35,885 nucleotides of DNA from assembly GCA_964522445.1 (NCBI GenBank), contig CAZFUY010000017.1, positions 1 through 35,885 of the forward strand, written 5' to 3'. Below are positions 26,216 to 34,417 of this stretch, one piece after another. Made by a program: the position numbers and the translations under genes. Under the pieces are notes generated by a model, which was given only the letters and a program-made list of their open reading frames with translations, did no database searches and had not been told where the DNA came from. The stretch's first letter is position 1. The number at the start of each line of letters is the position of its first letter. The DNA is from CAZFUY01 sp964522445 (lineage in GTDB: Bacteria; Pseudomonadota; Gammaproteobacteria; SZUA-229).

Positions 26216-26216
26216 A

Positions 26217-26723
26217 ATGAAAGAATCACGTCGAGCAAAAAGAATGCAGAGACATCATGACAGAAGAGGTGATAAAAACGCCGCTCTTAACATGGTTTCA
26301 CTGATGGATATATTCACTATACTGGTGTTCTTTTTACTTGTTAGCGCTGCTAATTCCGATATTTTACCCACACCTAAAAACATAAAACTACCAAGGTCAA
26401 CAGCAGAAAAACTACCAAAAGAAAACCTGGTTATTATGGTGGGCAACGATGCAATATTACTACAGGGCAAAAAAGTATCCGGCATTGATTCTGTTATTAA
26501 AAGTGAAAAACTAATGATTATGCCTTTATATGATGCGCTCAGAGAACACACATTAAAGCCAGAGAAAAAATCACAAATAGCTGAAAAAAATAAAGGCGTT
26601 ACAATTATGGGAGACAGAGATATCCCCTATATTCTGCTGAAAAAAATAATGCTCAGCTGCTCAGCAGCCAAATACTCTGATATATCCCTGGCGGTTAACA
26701 GAAAAAAAGTGGATAAAGGGTAG
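26217..26723 (+). CDS. ExbD/TolR family protein with membrane aspartate
   Basis: 168 aa from the ATG at 26217, one base after the previous stop and eight bases after GGAAAGGA; a longer frame from 26133 overlaps the upstream gene and lacks a site. A very basic, Arg-rich N-terminus precedes a membrane helix, VSLMDIFTILVFFLL, with Asp31 at the conserved proton-carrying position. A periplasmic domain follows (LVIMVGNDAILLQGK, KGVTIMGDRDIPYILLKKI). This is likely the active partner of the ExbB-like channel. A motor with one channel protein and two ExbD-type proteins matches the AglR-AglQ-AglS composition. Confidence 0.9.
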   Translation: MKESRRAKRMQRHHDRRGDKNAALNMVSLMDIFTILVFFLLVSAANSDILPTPKNIKLPRSTAEKLPKENLVIMVGNDAILLQGKKVSGIDSVIKSEKLMIMPLYDALREHTLKPEKKSQIAEKNKGVTIMGDRDIPYILLKKIMLSCSAAKYSDISLAVNRKKVDKG

Positions 26724-26728
26724 TTTTA

Positions 26729-27637
26729 ATGGCTCATACAAATACATGGGATGAACCATTTTTACCCTGGGTTGAAAGCGAAAATGATCGACGCTTTAAA
26801 CGTCTGGCAATTATTTTTCTACTAATTGCGACAACCTTAAGTGCTATTGTGCCTTTTTTACCAACAGTAGAACCTGTTCAAAAAGATCTTAAATCTGTTT
26901 CTCCTCGCCTTGCCAAATTACTCTTGGAAAAGAAAAAACAACCACCACCTCCTCCTGTAAGAAAGCTAGAGAAAAAGAAAAAAATTAAAAAGAAACTAAA
27001 AAAGAAACCTGAAAAGAAAAATATTAAAAAACAGAAGGATGCAATGAAAAAAGCAGCCAGCACTGGACTGGTCGCCATGAGCAATGAACTTTTAGACCTT
27101 AGAGAAAGCTTTGACTTTGCTACTTTTGATGATCAGCCTTTAAAAAAATCAAAAGATATTAGTAAAGAAACTTTTGATAAAAATATTATTTCATCAAAAG
27201 CAAAACAGGACAGCGGCGGCATTAAAACCAGCAAGCTAACACGCTCTACTGGCGGCAGTAAATTAGCAACAAGAAGCACAACTCAGGTTAAAAGTAAACT
27301 TGGAAACAGCACCAGAAAAACCGTAAAAAGAAACAGCAGCGGCCAGATCATGCGGCCTGAACGAGAAATTGAACAGGTATTCCAGAAAAATAAAGGTGCT
27401 ATATTTAGTATTTATAATCGCGCTTTAAGAAAGGATCCCACATTACAGGGCAAGGTTATTTTAGAATTAACTATTGCGCCTAATGGACGGGTTGTTAAAT
27501 GCAGGATTTTATCCAGTGAACTCAACAGCCCTAAACTTGAACGAAAACTGGTTGCACGGGTAAAGTTATTTAAATTTAAAACAAGCAATGCGCAACAGAT
27601 AGTGATTAAATATCCTATTGATTTTTTGCCTTCTTAG
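26729..27637 (+). CDS. TonB-like energy transducer with AgmX/PglI-type C-terminus
   Basis: A 302-aa protein with a short cytoplasmic N-terminus, one membrane helix (about 26-45), then a Pro5 run and a very Lys-rich rigid linker (about 68-110), as in TonB. A Ser/Thr-rich region leads to a C-terminal domain (about 215-302): IEQVFQKNKGAIFSIYNRAL, GKVILELTIAPNGRVVKCRI, LVARVKLFKF and a final beta strand IVIKYPIDF. That is the AgmX/PglI C-terminal fold related to TonB and TolA. It would span the periplasm and transmit the ExbB/ExbD force to an outer-membrane partner. The classical TonB N-terminal SHLS motif is absent. Its ribosome site lies in the preceding stop region. Confidence 0.85.
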   Translation: MAHTNTWDEPFLPWVESENDRRFKRLAIIFLLIATTLSAIVPFLPTVEPVQKDLKSVSPRLAKLLLEKKKQPPPPPVRKLEKKKKIKKKLKKKPEKKNIKKQKDAMKKAASTGLVAMSNELLDLRESFDFATFDDQPLKKSKDISKETFDKNIISSKAKQDSGGIKTSKLTRSTGGSKLATRSTTQVKSKLGNSTRKTVKRNSSGQIMRPEREIEQVFQKNKGAIFSIYNRALRKDPTLQGKVILELTIAPNGRVVKCRILSSELNSPKLERKLVARVKLFKFKTSNAQQIVIKYPIDFLPS

Positions 27638-27648
27638 TCAGATATTTC

Positions 27649-27706
27649 ACCTAAAGGTGTCGGAGTCGAAGTTAAAAACTTTGACTCCGACACCTGAAAA
27701 CAGGTG
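27649..27706. terminator. Compound hairpin between convergent operons
   Basis: The main stem pairs AGGTGTCGGAGTC (27655-27667) with 27683-27695 and continues inward through a G-T pair and AAGTT/AACTT to a 3-base loop. Flanking arms CACCTaaAGGTG (27649-27660) and CACCTGaaaaCAGGTG (27691-27706) share the outer bases, so alternative folds compete. It starts 12 bases after the TonB-like gene stop and faces purA. No long T-run follows on either strand, so termination may be Rho-assisted; it probably insulates both operons. Confidence 0.65.
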
Positions 27707-27712
27707 AGGGGA

Positions 27713-27738
27713 TAAAAATAATAAAAGATTTTGATCTT
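27713..27738 (-). terminator. Weak candidate terminator for purA
   Basis: On the minus strand AAGAT-CAAA-ATCTT is followed by TTATTATTTTTAT, about 35 bases after the purA stop. The stem is only five A/T-rich base pairs, so strength is doubtful; the compound hairpin beyond it may do most of the work. Confidence 0.35.
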
Positions 27739-27771
27739 ATTCGCGTGTATTTGCAGACTTCTTATATTTTT

Positions 27772-29064
27772 CTATTCGTAAGGATTTCTTAAAACTATCG
27801 TTTCATCCCTTTCAGGCCCTGTTGAAATAATATCAACAGGAATGCCAACAACTTCTTCCAGTCTGTTTAAATAAGCGATAGCATTTGCTGGCAGCTCACT
27901 TTTATTTCGAACTCCTGCTGTATTTTCACTCCAGCCGGGCATGTCTTCATAAACAGGTTCACATTTTTCTATAGCATCTGCACCTACGGGTGGTAGCTCC
28001 AGCGTTTCACCATTATATTTATACGATGTACATAATCGTAAAGTTTCCAGACCATCTAATACATCCAGTTTAGTAATGCACATACCTGTAATGCTGTTGA
28101 CCTGTGCAGCGCGGCGAAGTGCTACGCCATCGAACCAGCCGCAACGACGACTACGGCCTGTTGTTGCACCAAACTCATGGCCTTTTTCACCAAGGTACTG
28201 ACCAACATCATCAAATAATTCTGTGGGGAATGGGCCTGCACCAACACGTGTTGTGTAAGCTTTTGTGATACCTAAAATATAATCGAGATCACGTGGACCA
28301 ACGCCCGAACCTGTACATGCGCCACCTGCTGTACAGTTTGATGATGTCACATAGGGATAAGTGCCCTGATCAATATCTAATAATGTACCCTGCGCACCTT
28401 CAAACATGATATCTGCGCCATCTTTACGCAGGTTATAAAGTGTTGCTGGAATATCTGCAATCATGGAAACAATTTTATCTCTCATGCCCATAATTTCATC
28501 TAGCACCATTTGATAATCAACGGCATCGGCTTTGAAATAATTAACCAGCGCGAAGTTGTGATACTCCATAACACCTTTTAATTTTTCTGCAAATGAATCA
28601 ACATTTAATAAATCACCAACACGTAATCCACGGCGTGATACTTTATCTTCATAGGCAGGGCCAATGCCTCGGCCTGTCGTACCAATGGCTTTTTTACCGC
28701 GTGCAATTTCACGCGCCTGATCCAGCGCAATGTGATAGGGCATAATTAACGGGCAGGCTTCTGAAATTTTTAAACGTTCACTTGCAGGGACACCTTCTTT
28801 TTCAAGCATTTCAATTTCTTCAAACAATGCCTGTGGTGATAACACAACACCATTACCAATTAAACACTGCACATTGTCACGCAAGATGCCTGAAGGCACT
28901 AAATGCAATACCGTTTTCTTATCACCAATAACCAGTGTGTGGCCTGCATTATGTCCGCCCTGAAAACGAACAACAGCTGCAGCTCGATCAGTTAACAGGT
29001 CAACAATTTTACCTTTACCTTCATCGCCCCACTGGCTACCTAAAACAACTACATTCTTACCCAT
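27772..29064 (-). CDS. purA: Adenylosuccinate synthase
   Basis: 430 aa, the usual length. It joins IMP and aspartate using GTP to give adenylosuccinate, the first committed step to AMP, in the cytoplasm. The GTP-binding N-terminus GSQWGDEGKGK has catalytic Asp14, and GGHNAGHT has catalytic His42. IGTTGRGIGPAYEDK, EGAQGTLLDIDQGTYPYVTS and ATTGRSRRCGW cover the IMP/aspartate site. It is the last gene of the miaA-to-purA block, separated from hisZ by a REP pair. Confidence 0.98.
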   Translation of the reverse strand: MGKNVVVLGSQWGDEGKGKIVDLLTDRAAAVVRFQGGHNAGHTLVIGDKKTVLHLVPSGILRDNVQCLIGNGVVLSPQALFEEIEMLEKEGVPASERLKISEACPLIMPYHIALDQAREIARGKKAIGTTGRGIGPAYEDKVSRRGLRVGDLLNVDSFAEKLKGVMEYHNFALVNYFKADAVDYQMVLDEIMGMRDKIVSMIADIPATLYNLRKDGADIMFEGAQGTLLDIDQGTYPYVTSSNCTAGGACTGSGVGPRDLDYILGITKAYTTRVGAGPFPTELFDDVGQYLGEKGHEFGATTGRSRRCGWFDGVALRRAAQVNSITGMCITKLDVLDGLETLRLCTSYKYNGETLELPPVGADAIEKCEPVYEDMPGWSENTAGVRNKSELPANAIAYLNRLEEVVGIPVDIISTGPERDETIVLRNPYE

Positions 29065-29100
29065 AATGTTATGCCTCTAATTACACTTGCTACTACGTAG

Positions 29101-29175
29101 GTTGGGTTGAGATACGAAACCCAACAGAAATAATTTAATTTCATTAGCACTGCTGGGGTTCGTACCTCACCCCAG
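29101..29175. repeat. Inverted pair of REP-like palindromes between hisZ and purA
   Basis: The first hairpin is GTTGGGTT...AACCCAAC (29101-29125) and the second is CTGGGGT...ACCCCAG (29153-29175). The second, read on plus (GGGGTTCGTACCTCACCCCAGCC), matches the reverse complement of the first with a few changes. They are therefore two copies of one element in opposite orientation, a BIME-like arrangement typical of RAYT-mobilised REPs. Confidence 0.7.
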
Positions 29176-29190
29176 CCTGCAATATATTAT

Positions 29191-30375
29191 TTATTTTTTA
29201 ACGATCCATTGTCCATTTTCAGAAACCAGCTCACGATCACAGCCCATGACTTTTGCATTACCCTGCTGGCCGGGTAGTTCTTCAATTACTTTTTCGCCCT
29301 GCGCTCTTAAATTTGCAATGGCTTCAATCAATACGATATCGTCATCACATGGTGCAAAAATTGCTGATTTTTCTGAATTTATTTGTTGATTAACAGACAG
29401 GTTAACCAGTGTTTTTAAATCTGTACTAAAACCTGTTGCAGGCCGTGCCCTGCCAAAAACTTTACCAATATCATCATAGCGACCACCACGAGCAATCTCC
29501 TGACCCTGGCCTGAAACATAAGCGGCAAACACAATACCTGTGTGATAGTGATAGCCACGCAGTTCAGATAAATCAAAATGAATATTTACTTTGCCAACAC
29601 GTTGTTTAAGTTTGCTAACGGTTAATTGTAAGTACTCTAATGCCTGTTTAACTGAATCATCTGCTTTTGCAAAACATTGACGGGCTTTTTGCAGACAATC
29701 ACCACCACCGTGTAATTCTGCAAGGTTAAATAACATCTCAGAAATATTTTTATCAATATTTGAATTATCTAAGAACTGTTGAATTTCTGGAATAGCTTTG
29801 CGTTGCAACATTTCAAATAAAGTGGCTTCCTGATCATTATCAAAATTTGCCTGTGCGGTTAAGCCACGGAAAATACCTACGTGACCAATATCAACAAAAA
29901 CATTTTCTACACCAGACTGCTTAAAAGTTTCTAACATCAGGCAAAGAATTTCTACATCACTTTCTACGCCCGCATGACCATATAATTCAGCACCCACCTG
30001 TAATGGTGTACGACTACCACCAAAACCATCTGACATCGTATGCAGCACTGTACCCATGTAACATAAACGATTAGGCGCATCCTGTTTTAATTCGTGTGCA
30101 TCTATACGTGCAACCTGTGGTGTCATGTCTGCACGCACACCCATTGAACGGCCTGTTAATTGATCAATTAATTTGAATGTTTGTAAATCAAGATCGTGAC
30201 CTGTGCCGGTTAACAATGAATCAAGGTATTCAATAAATGGCGGCATCACCAGTTGATAACCCCAGGACGCATACACATCCAGAAGTTTACGGCGCAGACT
30301 TTCCAGCCTGGCAGCATCTTCGGGCAAGGCTTCTTCTATACCCTGTGGTAATAACCAACGATTATCAATTGCCAT
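29191..30375 (-). CDS. hisZ: ATP phosphoribosyltransferase regulatory subunit
   Basis: A 394-aa HisRS-like paralogue that lacks aminoacylation activity and forms a complex with short-form HisG in histidine synthesis. The class II synthetase-like core shows LPQGIEEALPEDA, a motif 2-like region (VRADMTPQVARIDAH, LCYMGTVLH) and ARGGRYDDIGKVFGRARPATGFS. Its length and its place beside purA and hflC argue for HisZ rather than a true HisRS. AGG lies five bases before the ATG. Its presence implies that the genome carries a short hisG elsewhere. Confidence 0.95.
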   Translation of the reverse strand: MAIDNRWLLPQGIEEALPEDAARLESLRRKLLDVYASWGYQLVMPPFIEYLDSLLTGTGHDLDLQTFKLIDQLTGRSMGVRADMTPQVARIDAHELKQDAPNRLCYMGTVLHTMSDGFGGSRTPLQVGAELYGHAGVESDVEILCLMLETFKQSGVENVFVDIGHVGIFRGLTAQANFDNDQEATLFEMLQRKAIPEIQQFLDNSNIDKNISEMLFNLAELHGGGDCLQKARQCFAKADDSVKQALEYLQLTVSKLKQRVGKVNIHFDLSELRGYHYHTGIVFAAYVSGQGQEIARGGRYDDIGKVFGRARPATGFSTDLKTLVNLSVNQQINSEKSAIFAPCDDDIVLIEAIANLRAQGEKVIEELPGQQGNAKVMGCDRELVSENGQWIVKK

Positions 30376-30381
30376 AAAAAC

Positions 30382-30567
30382 CTAATGTATAAAATAAAGT
30401 AACACTACACCCAATAACATACTGGCCAAACCAACTGCTCTTAATACATTATCGGGCAACTGACTTGCCTGTTGCATCGTTTGCCGCCAGTTATGCGGAC
30501 TAACAAAAGGCATTATGCCTTCTATAACTAACACCAGAGCCAATGCTTTAAATAAATCATCCCACAT
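30382..30567 (-). CDS. DUF2065 small membrane protein
   Basis: A 61-aa protein with two hydrophobic helices (about 5-22 and 42-60) separated by the polar, family-typical loop SPHNWRQTMQQASQLPDN. DUF2065 (YjeT-like) proteins are found next to hflC in many proteobacteria. No biochemical function is established; position suggests an accessory of the HflKC membrane complex. It ends six bases before the hisZ ATG. Confidence 0.9.
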   Translation of the reverse strand: MWDDLFKALALVLVIEGIMPFVSPHNWRQTMQQASQLPDNVLRAVGLASMLLGVVLLYFIH

Positions 30568-30630
30568 TTATTTAGTTCCCAAGAAGAGCATTGATTTTCT
30601 ATCTACCTGTATGTAGTACATAAAAGTTTT

Positions 30631-30732
30631 TTGCCATCCATGGCACCACCGAATACCGTACATCCTGTACATCCTGTACATAACGGCTCTTTGCCATCCA
30701 TGGCACCACCGAATACCGTACATCCTGTACAT
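30631..30732. repeat. Tandem palindromic repeat, 42-bp unit, 60-bp period
   Basis: Identical 42-bp units at 30631-30672 and 30691-30732 each contain two short palindromes, TGCCATccATGGCA and GTACAtccTGTAC. They fill the gap between hflC and the DUF2065 gene. A frame read through them on minus gives a repetitive Met-Tyr-Arg-rich peptide that is not a credible protein. They probably form paired hairpins in the operon mRNA. Confidence 0.8.
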
Positions 30733-30784
30733 AAAAAAGCCGATCACATGTGTAACCGGCATTATTTTATATTGCTCTAAAAAA

Positions 30785-31657
30785 CTACTTACTCTTACCC
30801 GATGCGTTGTTCAGGTAACGGAAAAAATCCGAATCCGGGTTTATCAACATAACATCTTCTTTACTGGTAAAGGTGTTTTTATAGGCATCCATACTACGAT
30901 AAAAACGGTAAAACTCAGGATTTTTACCATAAGCTTTTGCATAAGTTGCCGCGGCTATTGCATCACCATCACCACGGATGGACTGTGCATCACGATAAGC
31001 ATTGGCCACAGTAACACGACTTTGCGCATCAGCATCTGCTCGTATACGCGTTGCAGTTTCCTTACCTTTGGAGCGGTGATCTCTTGCCAGACGTTCACGT
31101 TCTGTTCGCATCCGCTCATAAACATTACGGCTTACTTTTTCAGACAGATCAATTCGCTTAACACGAACATCAACGACTTTAATGCCTAAACCTTTTGCTT
31201 TTTTATCAATATTACTGGTTAACAAACTCATAATTTCTGAACGATCCTGTGCCACTACTTCCTGCACTGTTCGTTTTGCAAATTCATTTCTTAAACCATC
31301 ATCAACCATTCTGTAAACCAGTGACATGGCATTCGCTTCCTGACCACCATTGGTTGCTACGTAATATGCTTTTTCATCAATAATGCGCCACTTCACATAC
31401 GAATCAACAACCACATATTTCTTTTCTTTAGTCAGAAAACGAACAGGACGATTATCGATAGTCAGTATGCGGCCATCCAGCTTTTTAACATCATTAAAGG
31501 GAAAAGGTAACTTCCAGTGAAGACCGGGGGTATAACCTGTTTCTTTAATTTTACCAAAAGCAAAACGTATGGCTTTTTCGCGTTCATCAACAAAAAACGT
31601 AACGGACCAGAGAGAGATGATTAAAACGGCAACTACAACACCTATAATTTTATTCAT
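30785..31657 (-). CDS. hflC: HflC, FtsH-modulating SPFH protein
   Basis: 290 aa. An N-terminal membrane anchor (about 4-22) is followed by the prohibitin/SPFH domain: VDEREKAIRFAFGKI, GLHWKLPFPFNDVKKLDGRI, TKEKKYVVVDSYVKWRI, then a long helix with GIKVVDVRVKRIDL. With HflK it forms the periplasm-facing cage around the FtsH protease and limits its membrane-protein degradation. Its ATG overlaps the hflK stop by one base, ensuring coupled synthesis. Confidence 0.96.
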   Translation of the reverse strand: MNKIIGVVVAVLIISLWSVTFFVDEREKAIRFAFGKIKETGYTPGLHWKLPFPFNDVKKLDGRILTIDNRPVRFLTKEKKYVVVDSYVKWRIIDEKAYYVATNGGQEANAMSLVYRMVDDGLRNEFAKRTVQEVVAQDRSEIMSLLTSNIDKKAKGLGIKVVDVRVKRIDLSEKVSRNVYERMRTERERLARDHRSKGKETATRIRADADAQSRVTVANAYRDAQSIRGDGDAIAAATYAKAYGKNPEFYRFYRSMDAYKNTFTSKEDVMLINPDSDFFRYLNNASGKSK

Positions 31658-32814
31658 TATCTGCCCTCCCTTGTTCTTAAGTTGCCACGGTTACGCATAT
31701 CCGTTTGTCTTATTGAGTCTCGATTTTTTCTACTAAATTGATCAGACATTTGGTTGGCCTGATCCATTGCAGAACTAGTCACCTGTTTAGAACTCATCAT
31801 TTTATCCAGCGGTAAATAAATCATATTATTACCACCTTTAACATCAATCATTACTTTGCTGGTGTTTGATAATACAGATTCAACCGTATCAATATAAAGA
31901 CGATCACGTGTTACCTGCGGTGCTTTTTTATATTCTGTTAACAGTTTGGTAAAACGTTTTGCATCACCTTCCGCTCTTGCAATAACTTCCTGTTTGTATG
32001 CATTTGCCGACTCCATCATTTGAGCGGCTTCACCACGTGCGCGAGGCAATACTTCATTACGATAAGATTCAGCCTGATTTTTTAGCCTTACTTCGTCTTC
32101 TTCTGCCTGAGTTACATCATCAAATGCTGACTTTACAGCTTCTGGTGGTTTTGCTTCCTGCATATTGACTCGAACCACTATTAATCCTGAATTATATATA
32201 TTCAAAATTTCCTGAATGCTTTTTTCAACGCTAATCGCTATTTCTTCACGACCATCACCAAACACGTAGTCCATTGTACTGCGACCAACATGCTGTCTTA
32301 GCGCACTCTCAGATGCTTCTTTAAGCGTGAATTCAGGCTGTCTTAAATTAAAGAAATATTTTTCAGCATTCTCAATACGATATTGAATAGTGATTTCTAT
32401 ATCGATGATATTTTGATCCTGTGTCAGCATGGTTCCCGCATGGGAAAAATCACTTACGTTGCTTACATCAGCAACCAGCACTTTCTCTATAGGGGATGGC
32501 AAATGCCATTGCAGACCACTCTCTACTGTATAGGCATGCTTACCAAATCTTAATACGACACCGCGCTCTGCTTCAGCAATTTTATAAAAACCAGTCGCAA
32601 GCCAGATCAAACCAATAATAACAACCAGCACTATAATGCTTGTACTACCAGGGCCACTACGCCCGCTGCTGGAACCAGAACCACCGCCAAAGATGCCACC
32701 CAGTTTTTCCTGAAATTTACGGAATACCTCATCTAAATCAGGCGGGCCATCATTACCACCTCGGTTACCCCAAGGATCTTTATTTTTATTACCACCAGGC
32801 TCATTCCAAGCCAT
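31657..32814 (-). CDS. hflK: HflK, FtsH-modulating SPFH protein
   Basis: 385 aa. A Gly/Asn/Pro-rich cytoplasmic N-terminus (WNEPGGNKNKDPWGNRGG) and a Ser/Gly linker precede the membrane helix (about 59-78). The SPFH domain has EAERGVVLRFGKHAYTVE, GLQWHLPSPIEKV and LTQDQNIIDIEITIQYRI. A helical region with NMQEAKPPEAVKSAFDDV and a Gln/Arg-rich tail complete the usual layout. It partners HflC. It lies downstream of hflX across a 223-bp spacer that contains a 25-bp inverted repeat. Confidence 0.96.
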   Translation of the reverse strand: MAWNEPGGNKNKDPWGNRGGNDGPPDLDEVFRKFQEKLGGIFGGGSGSSSGRSGPGSTSIIVLVVIIGLIWLATGFYKIAEAERGVVLRFGKHAYTVESGLQWHLPSPIEKVLVADVSNVSDFSHAGTMLTQDQNIIDIEITIQYRIENAEKYFFNLRQPEFTLKEASESALRQHVGRSTMDYVFGDGREEIAISVEKSIQEILNIYNSGLIVVRVNMQEAKPPEAVKSAFDDVTQAEEDEVRLKNQAESYRNEVLPRARGEAAQMMESANAYKQEVIARAEGDAKRFTKLLTEYKKAPQVTRDRLYIDTVESVLSNTSKVMIDVKGGNNMIYLPLDKMMSSKQVTSSAMDQANQMSDQFSRKNRDSIRQTDMRNRGNLRTREGR

Positions 32815-32941
32815 GCGCAGACTCCAGTATTTGTTGATTTTTAAAGAGGGAGGATTGTAACCTGTATGAAATAGAAACAGAAGCTTAACTGGGGATACTG
32901 TGATGCTATTAATTTAAGCCGATTAAATACAGGTTAGAAAA

Positions 32942-33013
32942 TTTGTAGGAGCGGCTTTAGCCGCGAAATTATCTAGATTATTGGCAAATCGCGGCTAAAG
33001 CCGCTCCTACAAA
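32942..33013. repeat. Inverted pair of REP elements (25-bp perfect arms)
   Basis: TTTGTAGGAGCGGCTTTAG... (32942-32966) is repeated exactly in reverse complement at 32989-33013, with 22 bases between. Each arm also contains the small palindrome GCGGC-TTTA-GCCGC. This core matches the GTAGGAGCGGCTTTAGCCGCGA-type REP known from pseudomonads and other gammaproteobacteria. The pair lies between hflX and hflK and would form a large hairpin in the mRNA. Confidence 0.85.
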
Positions 33014-33037
33014 AATATATTTGAAAAGATTTTGTAA

Positions 33038-34324
33038 TTACACAGCCTGAGGAAGAAGCAACTGCTGAGGGATATTTTCTCTACTGGCCATTTGCAATAA
33101 GTCTCTTTTAGCCACGTTTATACCCAGCAAGGTGTTCCCCTCTGAGTCCAGCTCTTCTGACTCAACAGCCCCCAGATCATAAAGTAAGGCACGTATTCGA
33201 GCCTGTGCTGGCACCAGGCAAAGGTAACCCTTTACCTGATCCTGCTGAAAATAATCGATAAGAATCTGCTGCAATAAATCCAGCCCTTCACCTGTTTTTG
33301 CTGAAACCCAGACACGGGTTACCTTGCCATCATCATCAGTTTGAACTTTAGGATCAATTTCCAGAAGATCAATTTTATTCATTACCTGTATCTGTGGCAC
33401 ATCATCTGCACCTATTTCTTTTAATACACGATCAACTGCTTCGATATTTTCCATACGTACATCATCTGAAGCATCGATAATATGCAGCAATAAATGCGCC
33501 TGTTCTGTTTCCTGTAAGGTAGAACGGAACGATTCCACCAGATCATGAGGCAGGTGGCGAATAAAACCTACTGTATCCGCCAGAATAATAGATTGCCCAT
33601 CCACTTCTAATTTTCTTAATGTAGGGTCTAATGTAGCAAATAACTGATCCTGAACATAAACATCAGATTCAGTTAGCCTGTTAAACAATGTAGATTTACC
33701 CGCATTGGTATAACCCACAAATGCGACGGTAGGCACTTCGGCTTTGCGGCGAGATTGCCTGCCCTGTTCACGTTGCTTGCGCACTTTTTCAAGGCGTTTG
33801 TTGATTTGCTTAATACGCTGCCCCAGTAAACGACGGTCAGTTTCTAACTGGGTTTCACCCGGACCTCTTAAACCTATGCCGCCTTTTTGACGCTCAAGGT
33901 GAGTCCAGCCGCGTATTAAGCGAGTAGATAGATGTTTTAGCTGTGCCAGCTCAACCTGTAATTTACCTTCAAAAGTTCGTGCTCGTTGGGCAAAAATATC
34001 TAAAATTAAACCGGTGCGATCAAGCACACGACATTGAAATAGAGCTTCAAGATTACGTTCCTGTGATGGACTCAACGCATGATTAAACAGCACCAGCTCC
34101 ACACCATCAGCCTGGATACGCTCAAGGATTTCTTCTGCTTTGCCTTTTCCAATAAAAAGTTTGGCATCAGGAGAATGTCGGCGAGAAGTAATGATATCAA
34201 CAACAGTAGCACCTGCCGATGTTGCCAGTTCTTCAAATTCACTCAGGAATTCACGCTGGTTATCATCATTCAGATCCATATGAACCAGAATGGCCTGTTC
34301 ACCTATAGCGGGGCGTTCGAACAA
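33038..34324 (-). CDS. hflX: GTPase HflX
   Basis: A 428-aa ribosome-associated GTPase that splits stalled or heat-damaged 70S ribosomes. The N-terminal HflX domain (about 1-190) includes GKGKAEEILERI, LFNHALSPSQERNLE and GPGETQLETDRR. The G domain has P-loop GYTNAGKST, DTVGFIRHLPHDLVESFRST and NKIDLLE. A C-terminal SAKTGEGLDLL and a short extension follow. A terminator-like hairpin separates it from hfq, so it may depend on readthrough or an internal promoter. Confidence 0.97.
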   Translation of the reverse strand: MFERPAIGEQAILVHMDLNDDNQREFLSEFEELATSAGATVVDIITSRRHSPDAKLFIGKGKAEEILERIQADGVELVLFNHALSPSQERNLEALFQCRVLDRTGLILDIFAQRARTFEGKLQVELAQLKHLSTRLIRGWTHLERQKGGIGLRGPGETQLETDRRLLGQRIKQINKRLEKVRKQREQGRQSRRKAEVPTVAFVGYTNAGKSTLFNRLTESDVYVQDQLFATLDPTLRKLEVDGQSIILADTVGFIRHLPHDLVESFRSTLQETEQAHLLLHIIDASDDVRMENIEAVDRVLKEIGADDVPQIQVMNKIDLLEIDPKVQTDDDGKVTRVWVSAKTGEGLDLLQQILIDYFQQDQVKGYLCLVPAQARIRALLYDLGAVESEELDSEGNTLLGINVAKRDLLQMASRENIPQQLLLPQAV

Positions 34325-34369
34325 AGAGTTACAGTCTCCAAATACATTATTTAAAAATATTATAACGCA

Positions 34370-34396
34370 AAAACGGCCGCTTATAGCGGCCGTTTT
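34370..34396 (-). terminator. Intrinsic terminator after hfq
   Basis: AAAACGGCCGC (34370-34380) pairs with GCGGCCGTTTT (34386-34396) around a 5-base loop. Read on minus, the G/C stem ends in five Ts, about 20 bases after the hfq stop. It is symmetrical enough to work on plus as well. It probably attenuates transcription into hflX. Confidence 0.8.
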
Positions 34397-34417
34397 AATT
34401 ATACAATCGGGTATCTG

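Noticed and set aside
29191..30375. Histidyl-tRNA synthetase
   Set aside because: The length, divergent motifs and the hflC-DUF2065-purA context fit HisZ.
30631..30732. Repeats considered as a CRISPR array
   Set aside because: There are only two 42-bp units with an 18-bp spacer, the units are built of palindromes, and no cas genes are nearby.
30568..30762. 64-aa minus-strand frame between hflC and DUF2065
   Set aside because: It is a translation of the 42-bp palindromic repeats, giving a repetitive Met-Tyr-Arg-Trp peptide with no signal, domain or ribosome site.
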